A DNA stretch of 6,788 nt, from assembly GCA_030679025.1 (NCBI GenBank), contig JAUXTV010000229.1, positions 1 through 6,788 of the forward strand, in the 5' to 3' direction. Shown here piece after piece: positions 1 through 3,892 of the stretch. How positions within the stretch are numbered: position 1 is the first letter of the stretch; each line of letters begins with the position of its first letter. The notes under the pieces were generated by a model. It had not been told where the DNA came from. It saw only the letters and a program-made list of their open reading frames with translations, and ran no database searches. Source of the stretch: Candidatus Woesearchaeota archaeon (GTDB taxonomy: Archaea > Nanobdellota > Nanobdellia > SCGC-AAA011-G17 > UBA489). The translations under genes and the position numbers were made by a program.

Positions 1-950
1 TACTGCCGTCGCTCCTGGTGAGGTTTTCTGTGTAGAGTTAAATTAAACCGCACGCGTCACTCCTTGTAGTGCGCCCCCGCCTATTCCTTAAAGTTTCAGT
101 CTTGCGGCCGTACTCCCCAGGTGGCAAACTTAACGCCTTCGCTCCAGCACTACATACCCACGAAGGATATGTAACACTTAGTTTGCAGTGTTTACAGCTA
201 GGACTACAGGGGTATCTAATCCCTTTTGCTCCCCTAGCTTTCGTCCCTGATCGTCAGACCCGTTCTGGACAGGTGCCTTCGCTATTGGTAGTCTACCAAG
301 GATTATCGCATTTTACCGCTCCCCTTGGCATACTCCTGCCCCCTCCCGGTCTCAAGTCATGGAGTTTTCCTTGCCCTCAGTTCCCTTGAGAAGAACTATT
401 TCACAAGAAACTTTCATGACCGACTACGGACGCTTTAGACCCAATAGAACTGGTCCCCACTCGTGGCTCCGGGATTACCGCGGCGGCTGGCACCGGTATT
501 GCCCACCACTTATTCGCTAAGCTTCTTACACTTAACAAAAGCATACCATCAAGTGACAGTATGCACGTGGAGTTCCCTTGTCACACTTTCGTGCATTGCA
601 AAGGTTTCCCGGCTGCTGCACCCCTTAGGGCTAGGGCCCTTATCTCAGTGCCCTTCTCGGGGCTAGGACTTCCATCCCCCCTACTGATCTTAGGTTTGGT
701 GAGCCGTTACCTCGCCAACAGCCTAATCAGCCACCGACTCATCTTACAGCATTTCTTTTCAAAACAACGACCTTCCAGTGCGTAGTTTTTATCCGGGTTT
801 GACCTCAGTTTCCCGAGGATATCCCAGACTGTAAGGCAGATTATCGACGTGTTACTGAGCCTTGTGCCAGTACTCTTGCGAGCCTATGACTTGCATGCCT
901 TGAGTGGAACTCCACTAGCAGCGACCTCCCGCAGGATCAACGGGAATTGT
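1..950 (-). rRNA. rrs: 16S ribosomal RNA, 5' part (3' end outside window)
   Basis: Small-subunit rRNA of the 30S ribosome, read on the minus strand. Landmarks seen there are the 5' TGATCCTGCGGGAGG segment (about 925-939), the 530-loop sequence CAGCCGCCGCGGTAA (475-489), the GGATTAGATACCC region (about 208-222) and the GCGTGCGGTTTAATT segment (about 40-55). The 5' end falls near 947-952 by alignment to E. coli numbering. The left edge corresponds to roughly E. coli position 1000, so about the last third is missing. No intron or large insertion is apparent between the landmarks. Signatures are archaeal and resemble Woesearchaeota/Pacearchaeota, but there are unusual changes: helix 1 has a flipped base pair, and the nearly invariant 907-926 block has two substitutions. 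It is much more GC-rich than its surroundings, as expected for rRNA. Identity is certain; the lineage and exact 5' end are estimates. Confidence 0.97.
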
Positions 951-1155
951 TCTGGACCGCTAAAGACTTTTCCATTATATACATGATTTATTGAATAGTT
1001 GGTTGTCGCACCATGCGACATGTCATCCATCATACGTTGGTACGTACTCATGACCAACATGCTCATCATTTGCTCAGAGCACGTTGTTTTTGAGCATAAA
1101 AAATTGAGAAGAATAATTGTTTTTATGACTGATACTTATTCTTCATGCATGGTAG
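951..1155 (-). other. 16S upstream/leader region with hairpins
   Basis: This stretch holds no convincing protein gene. It contains a perfect 7-base-pair stem with a 3-base loop (TGTCGCA/TGCGACA, 1004-1020), a 6-base-pair stem (GTTGGT 1036-1041 with ACCAAC 1053-1058), and a 7-base-pair long-range pairing (ATGCTCA 1059-1065 with TGAGCAT 1091-1097). Such structure fits a transcribed rRNA leader made from the promoter at 1176-1183. The downstream partner of an archaeal bulge-helix-bulge processing stem would lie past the 16S 3' end, outside the window, so processing cannot be judged. Confidence 0.45.
974..981 (-). promoter_or_regulatory. candidate TATA box next to the 16S 5' end
   Basis: On the minus strand the sequence reads GTATATAATGG, with TATATAAT spanning these bases. 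Its centre lies about 26-30 bases upstream of the mature 16S 5' end (947-952), the usual archaeal spacing from TATA box to transcription start. If used, it would make 16S rRNA with almost no leader. It may be a second promoter to the box at 1176-1183, or chance in AT-rich DNA. Confidence 0.4.
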
Positions 1156-1175
1156 GAGTTGGAGCAAAAAACGGA

Positions 1176-1183
1176 TTTATAAA
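1176..1183 (-). promoter_or_regulatory. candidate distal rRNA promoter (TATA box)
   Basis: The minus strand reads CTTTATAAATCC, a close match to the archaeal box A consensus. It is preceded by an A-rich stretch (roughly 1184-1210) that could serve as the TFB recognition element. Initiation would be expected near 1153-1157, giving a 16S precursor leader of about 205 bases that contains the hairpins at 1004-1097. This is the best-matching TATA box upstream of the rRNA gene. Confidence 0.55.
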
Positions 1184-1301
1184 GCTATCGTTTTATTTTG
1201 TTCTTTTGAAGATTATTTTCATGTTCTTGAGACAGTGAGCATTAAATTATTTTTTAGTAACTGAGAAAAAATTTATTTCTGCACTTATTTTCTAGATAAA
1301 G

Positions 1302-1318
1302 AATATAAAAAAATAAAA
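1302..1318 (-). terminator. T-rich terminator after eL41
   Basis: Immediately after the eL41 stop codon the minus strand reads TTTTATTTTTTTATATT, including an uninterrupted run of seven T. Archaeal RNA polymerase terminates at such T tracts without needing a hairpin. It separates eL41 from the rRNA promoter that follows on the same strand. The bases between here and the rRNA promoter (about 1190-1300) are AT-rich, and I see no gene in them. Confidence 0.6.
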
Positions 1319-1321
1319 GGA

Positions 1322-1429
1322 TTATGAAGCTTGCGCTTTACGTCTGCGCTTCTCTCTTCTAATACGCTTTCTTTGCCACTTCCAGCGCATCTGTCTCTTT
1401 TTCTTCCAACGTCTAGAACTGCGTTTCAT
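1322..1429 (-). CDS. rpl41e: large-subunit ribosomal protein eL41 (L41e)
   Basis: Predicted 35-residue protein made almost wholly of Arg, Lys and Trp. The core RWKWQRKRIRREKRRRK (residues 15-31) matches the pattern of eL41, a tiny arginine-rich helix of archaeal and eukaryotic ribosomes that binds rRNA at the subunit interface. The family is typically about 25 residues; here a basic N-terminal addition MKRSSRRWKKKRQ precedes a second methionine at residue 14 (start at 1390), which would give the canonical 22-residue form. I chose the longer start because a TATA box (1456-1463) lies about 26-30 bases before it, fitting a leaderless mRNA. A T-rich terminator follows the stop. The gene stands alone between the rRNA promoter and a DUF378 gene on the other strand. 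Very short and highly basic, it would normally escape automatic calling; a chance basic ORF is the alternative, but the RWKW...KR.RR pattern makes that unlikely. Confidence 0.85.
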   Translation of the reverse strand: MKRSSRRWKKKRQMRWKWQRKRIRREKRRRKAQAS

Positions 1430-1455
1430 GTAGTCTCATTGCTCTTTTTTTCTTC

Positions 1456-1463
1456 TTTTAAAG
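1456..1463 (-). promoter_or_regulatory. TATA box of eL41
   Basis: The minus strand reads CCTTTAAAAG. With the usual archaeal spacing, transcription would start near 1433, only a few bases before the ATG at 1427-1429. This implies a nearly leaderless mRNA and supports the 35-residue start over the internal methionine. Confidence 0.5.
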
Positions 1464-1551
1464 GTTGTGGTCTCTCTTTTTCCAGGTTGAATTATTCTTC
1501 TTTTGTTTTGTTTGTTTTTCTTTTGGCTTCTTTTGCTTTTTTTCACAACTC

Positions 1552-1557
1552 TTATAA
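1552..1557 (+). promoter_or_regulatory. TATA box of the DUF378 gene
   Basis: The plus strand reads CTTATAAGG after a pyrimidine-rich stretch. The centre of TTATAA is about 26 bases before the ATG at 1581, which predicts a leaderless transcript and helps choose that start over the more distal ATG at 1503. Confidence 0.45.
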
Positions 1558-1580
1558 GGAAGCTCTGTCTTTGCTGTTGC

Positions 1581-1820
1581 ATGGTGTTAGAAGAATTATT
1601 CCCTAATATGCCTGAAGTGAGCTGGCTGGATAATATTTGTCTGGTTATTCTTGTCTTGTCTGCTTTTAATTGGGTTGGATTTGCTTTTTGGGATTTTAAT
1701 GTCATTACTCTTATTCCTGATCTTACTTTGCAGAAATTTATTTATATAATTATTGGGCTCTCTGGATTTAAAGCTTTATTTTTTTGGAAGAAGTGTCTAG
1801 CCTGTTCCAGAATTGAGTAA
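1581..1820 (+). CDS. small DUF378 family membrane protein
   Basis: A 79-residue protein with two predicted membrane segments (about residues 17-36 and 51-69). The pattern WLDNICLVILVLSAFNW, then a short linker with DFNVITL, then IYIIIGLSGF matches DUF378, whose members typically read LDWIALxLxxIGGLNWG...FDLV...YxxVGLAGL. DUF378 proteins are small inner-membrane proteins of unknown function. The NW pair at residues 30-31 is the family hallmark. The tail KKCLAC contains two cysteines. An in-frame ATG at 1503 would add a Phe/Leu/Cys-rich stretch, but the TATA box at 1552-1557 favours 1581; the ATG at 1608 is also possible. The 3' end overlaps the glycosyltransferase gene on the other strand by 24 bases. 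Confidence 0.75.
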   Translation: MVLEELFPNMPEVSWLDNICLVILVLSAFNWVGFAFWDFNVITLIPDLTLQKFIYIIIGLSGFKALFFWKKCLACSRIE

Positions 1821-2711
1821 CTCTTTTACTCTTTTGATATAGTTTTTTAACTTTATTATTTCTTGATTGTAAGGATCAATTTTTTCTGCTTCCTCCACTG
1901 TCTTTGCAGCTTCCTCTATCTGTTTGTTTTTCATATAAGCTATTGCTAATCCAAGATAGGTCTTGATATTGTTGGGGTTTAAGAGCAATGATTTTTTATA
2001 ATACTGAATTGCCTTGGGATAATCTTCCTTGAAATTGTAATGGATAATTCCCATGTCCCTGTAGACTTTTGCTTTGTTTTCAAATTGGTCTATTTTTTCT
2101 TCATAGATTTTTAAATATTGCAGTTGTTTAGCTTTATGGACGCGTTCTCCTTTTTCAAATTGATAATGATGGATGACTATTGCAGTTTGCTGTATTCTTT
2201 TTTTGTCCTTGATAGATGCATCTATGGATTCATGGACAGGACTTGAAAATTTAATCTCTTTATTATTTCTAAATAAGCGAATGATATTACAACTGATGAA
2301 CCCTATAAACTCTTTAGCTTCTGGAGTTTTCTGATTGACTAATTTAAATCCTAATAATTTTCTATCATTAGTATAACTCACTTGGACAAAAGTATAAGCC
2401 TCATATTCTTTGCTCTTTGTTAACTCTTTGATGACTCGATGGTCTTCTTTGCTGAGCACTTCATCCGCATCTAATACTAAAATCCACTCTTTTGTTGCTT
2501 TTGACAATGCGAAGTTTCTTGCTTTACTGAAATCATTGTCCCATTTGTAGGAAAACACGTTTGGAGTATATTTTCTTGCTGTTGCAACAGTTCTATCTAA
2601 GGATCCTGTGTCGACAATAATAATTTCATCTACTAGTTCTTGCACAGATTTGATTGCTTGCTCTAGATATCTTTCTTCATCACGCACAATCATACATAAG
2701 GAAATACTCAT
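1797..2711 (-). CDS. family 2 glycosyltransferase with C-terminal TPR region
   Basis: A 304-residue protein. The N-terminal GT-A domain has the family 2 landmarks ISLCMIVRDEERYL (residues 3-16, nucleotide binding), EIIIVDTGSLDRT (29-41), NDFSKARNFAL (59-69) and WILVLDADE (76-84, the DxD-type metal/nucleotide-sugar motif). Further on come SPVHESI (157-163) and IHHYQFEKGER (180-190), typical of the subgroup resembling beta-1,4-glucosyltransferases and SunS-like enzymes. Residues about 216-283 form two TPR-like repeats (KAIQYYKKSLLLNPNN, then EAAKTVEEAEKIDPYN), which usually mediate protein binding. No signal peptide or membrane segment is seen, so it is probably cytoplasmic, adding a sugar from an activated donor to a surface polymer or protein; donor and acceptor cannot be read from sequence. 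It is monocistronic, between the DUF378 gene (overlapping at the 3' end) and a long gap. Full length. Confidence 0.9.
   Translation of the reverse strand: MSISLCMIVRDEERYLEQAIKSVQELVDEIIIVDTGSLDRTVATARKYTPNVFSYKWDNDFSKARNFALSKATKEWILVLDADEVLSKEDHRVIKELTKSKEYEAYTFVQVSYTNDRKLLGFKLVNQKTPEAKEFIGFISCNIIRLFRNNKEIKFSSPVHESIDASIKDKKRIQQTAIVIHHYQFEKGERVHKAKQLQYLKIYEEKIDQFENKAKVYRDMGIIHYNFKEDYPKAIQYYKKSLLLNPNNIKTYLGLAIAYMKNKQIEEAAKTVEEAEKIDPYNQEIIKLKNYIKRVKELLNSGTG
1843..1848 (+). terminator. possible T-tract terminator of the DUF378 gene
   Basis: A run of six T lies about 22 bases after the DUF378 stop codon, inside the 3' end of the opposing glycosyltransferase gene. It could end the DUF378 transcript. 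This AT-rich DNA has many T runs, so the call is weak. Confidence 0.3.
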
Positions 2712-2733
2712 GTCTTTGCTGATTTTTTCTTCC

Positions 2734-2742
2734 CTATAAATT
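2734..2742 (-). promoter_or_regulatory. proximal TATA box of the glycosyltransferase gene
   Basis: The minus strand reads AATTTATAGGG. Its centre is about 26 bases before the ATG at 2711, predicting a leaderless mRNA as for other genes here. A better-matching box (2756-2765) lies further upstream, so either or both may be used. Confidence 0.4.
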
Positions 2743-2755
2743 TTTCTGTCGTTAG

Positions 2756-2765
2756 CTTTATATAG
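2756..2765. promoter_or_regulatory. strong TATA sequence usable on both strands
   Basis: The plus strand reads CTTTATATAG, and the minus strand reads CTATATAAAG. On the minus strand it would start transcription near 2734, giving the glycosyltransferase mRNA a leader of about 23 bases. On the plus strand it would start near 2786 and transcribe the structured element at 2829-2925. Direction is not decided by sequence alone. Confidence 0.4.
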
Positions 2766-2828
2766 AAGCTCTACTCCTTATTTCTATGAGTTTAGGTTGT
2801 GTAAACATCGTAACTATTTCTACTCAAT

Positions 2829-2925
2829 TCTTGAGGGGGGACTATCTGTAACCCAATCATTATTCTGCGGGAAAAAGAGGTGTCTTTTCTACTCGCTTTT
2901 TAGTGACCAGCTGTCTCCCTCAAGA
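2829..2925 (+). ncRNA. candidate structured RNA of unknown class
   Basis: The ends pair in a long closing stem: TCTTGAGGG (2829-2837) with CCCTCAAGA (2917-2925), nine perfect pairs. The stem extends inward through one G-U, one G-C, a bulged G (2840), and A-U and C-G pairs. Inside lies a second hairpin: GCGGG (2867-2871) with CTCGC (2892-2896), then AAAAGA (2873-2878) with TCTTTT (2883-2888), closed by a GGTG loop. Two wobble pairs (2838 with 2916, 2870 with 2893) are G-U only if the plus strand is transcribed; on the minus strand they would be C-A mismatches, which favours plus. A TATA sequence at 2756-2765 and a T run near 2959-2964 could bound the transcript. It does not match tRNA, 5S, SRP or RNase P RNA, nor an obvious H/ACA or C/D guide. 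It could instead be a DNA-level inverted repeat. Confidence 0.4.
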
Positions 2926-2940
2926 TTGCATTGCTAACCT
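2925..2940. repeat. 16-base dispersed repeat, copy 1
   Basis: The sequence ATTGCATTGCTAACCT occurs here and again at 5156-5171 in the same orientation. This copy starts at the last base of the closing stem of the candidate RNA. Flanking bases are not shared between the two copies. By rough estimate, an exact 16-base match by chance in a window this size is about a 1 percent event. Confidence 0.55.
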
Positions 2941-3054
2941 CTAAAGTAAACGTCTGAAATTTTTGATTCCAAGAGAGTTTTCCTTAATGTCACTACTCCT
3001 TCTTGTCTACTCTCATCCCTTTCCTTAGGTTTTACTAGATTACCATGTTCTTTC
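2941..3054. other. gene-free remainder of the gap downstream of trmB
   Basis: I see no ATG-started gene here. On the minus strand, the frame -1 to trmB stays open for 39 codons beyond trmB and ends at a TAG at 2934-2936, inside repeat copy 1. It has no ATG and no recognisable similarity. The short motif CTACTC occurs at 2993-2998 and 3007-3012, and three more times in the rest of the gap (2771-2776, 2820-2825, 2889-2894). Confidence 0.4.
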
Positions 3055-3789
3055 TTATTGCTGTGCAACCTTCCACATAAGTTCAAATGCCACGGATTCT
3101 CCTTTTGCTATTGCTTCGTTCTCTGTAACAACCCCTACTATATTTTTACCTAAAGAAATCATTGCCACTTTGTTACCATAAATATATTTTAATGTTGGAA
3201 ATCTAAACCCTTCTGGAAAAAATCTTGTTCTTCTCAACTGTTCTTTTTCTGTGGATTTAATTTTCTCTTTTGTCAACTCTGTTTTTTCTGTTATTACTCT
3301 GGCTTTAATCTTTCTCTTTACCCTCTCTTTTACATATCTCGGAAAATACCACTGCATAATTTCATAATGTTTCTCAGTATTCCCGTAAACAAGAACTTCC
3401 TTTGGCTTTGTTTTGATAATATCCTCATGAATTGTTTTAATCCCTTCCTTACCTTCATAAAATTCAACTTTTGGCTTTTCTACTGTTGTAGCTCTCAACG
3501 CATTTAGCTCAGGCAATACAGATTTAATCTGATCTTCTTTTTCATGAAGAATCCCAATCAACTTTTCTGGCTTAACTGCTTCAAAATACTTAACTCCTGA
3601 TTTAATTAAATATCTAACCAATCCCTTTTCCATTAGTGACTTCAAAATATCATAACAATAGGTTCTAAATGTATTTGATTTCTTAGCAATTTCATTTACT
3701 GTTGTTTGTCCTAACTCTAAACTCGCTAGAAATACCCTAATCTCCTTTTCAGTTAGCCCAAATCTCTTTAACGCTTCTTCTTTGTTCAT
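3055..3789 (-). CDS. TrmB-family transcriptional regulator
   Basis: A 244-residue DNA-binding regulator. Residues about 8-75 form a winged helix-turn-helix of the TrmB type: LTEKEIRVFLASLELGQTTV, the helix-turn-helix around VNEIAKKSNTFRTYCYDILK (31-50), and a wing near YLIKSGVKYFEAVKPEKL. A short amphipathic helix (about 76-98, HEKEDQIKSVLPELNALR) probably serves dimerisation. The C-terminal part starts with KVEFYEGKEGIKTIHEDII (107-125), the usual opening of the phospholipase D-like effector domain in short TrmB proteins. TrmB proteins generally control sugar or energy metabolism genes; the ligand here cannot be inferred. It is divergent from the cyclase-like gene across 103 bases, so that gene and trmB itself are the likeliest targets. 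The start at 3789 fits a TATA box (3813-3820) with leaderless spacing. Confidence 0.88.
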   Translation of the reverse strand: MNKEEALKRFGLTEKEIRVFLASLELGQTTVNEIAKKSNTFRTYCYDILKSLMEKGLVRYLIKSGVKYFEAVKPEKLIGILHEKEDQIKSVLPELNALRATTVEKPKVEFYEGKEGIKTIHEDIIKTKPKEVLVYGNTEKHYEIMQWYFPRYVKERVKRKIKARVITEKTELTKEKIKSTEKEQLRRTRFFPEGFRFPTLKYIYGNKVAMISLGKNIVGVVTENEAIAKGESVAFELMWKVAQQ

Positions 3790-3801
3790 TCTATAATAAA
3801 A

Positions 3802-3813
3802 AGAATCAATTCT
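3802..3813. promoter_or_regulatory. palindrome at the trmB promoter, possible operator
   Basis: The sequence AGAATCAATTCT has perfect 5-base arms around a 2-base centre. It sits between the trmB TATA box and the predicted transcription start, where a bound regulator would block initiation. Autoregulation by TrmB is inference; the match to any known TrmB operator is not established. Confidence 0.35.
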
Positions 3814-3820
3814 ATTTAAA
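3813..3820 (-). promoter_or_regulatory. TATA box of trmB
   Basis: The minus strand reads GATTTAAATAG. The centre is about 26-28 bases before the ATG (3787-3789), so the mRNA would be leaderless. No Shine-Dalgarno sequence precedes the start codon. Confidence 0.55.
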
Positions 3821-3850
3821 TCTTCCTATTGTCGTTAAATATACTACTAC

Positions 3851-3865
3851 AATTATTTATTAATT
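3851..3865 (+). promoter_or_regulatory. TATA box and overlapping palindrome of the cyclase-like gene
   Basis: The plus strand reads AATTATTTATTAATT: 5-base inverted arms AATTA/TAATT around TTTAT, overlapping a TATA-like TTTATTAA (3856-3863). Initiation near 3886 would leave a leader of about 7 bases. The palindrome could be an operator bound by the divergent TrmB protein, but palindromes are common in AT-rich DNA. Confidence 0.4.
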
Positions 3866-3892
3866 ATCTAGTTACTACTTAATAAAGATAAA

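Noticed and set aside
69..785. Plus-strand open frames across 69-785
   Set aside because: They lie antisense within the conserved 16S rRNA gene, and their translations show no protein family features.
1063..1077. A complete C/D box guide RNA in the rRNA leader
   Set aside because: Only an internal D'-C' pair is seen; no outer C box upstream or D box downstream at guide-length spacing.
884..1238. Open frames of 61 and 79 codons (minus 884-1069, plus 999-1238)
   Set aside because: One runs into the 16S 5' end and both cover the hairpin-rich rRNA leader; the translations are low quality with no recognisable domain.
1331..1606. Plus frame of 91 codons rich in Phe, Leu and Ser
   Set aside because: It is antisense to eL41 and the pyrimidine-rich tract; its composition follows from the T-rich DNA and it has no promoter at a sensible distance.
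1436..1705. Minus frame of 89 codons rich in Lys, Gln and Arg
   Set aside because: It is antisense to the better supported DUF378 gene and is explained by A-rich complement sequence.
2829..2940. tRNA, 5S, SRP or RNase P RNA, H/ACA guide
   Set aside because: No T-loop motif, no conserved SRP or RNase P core sequences, and no ACA tail at the expected distance, so I kept the element as an unclassified structured candidate.
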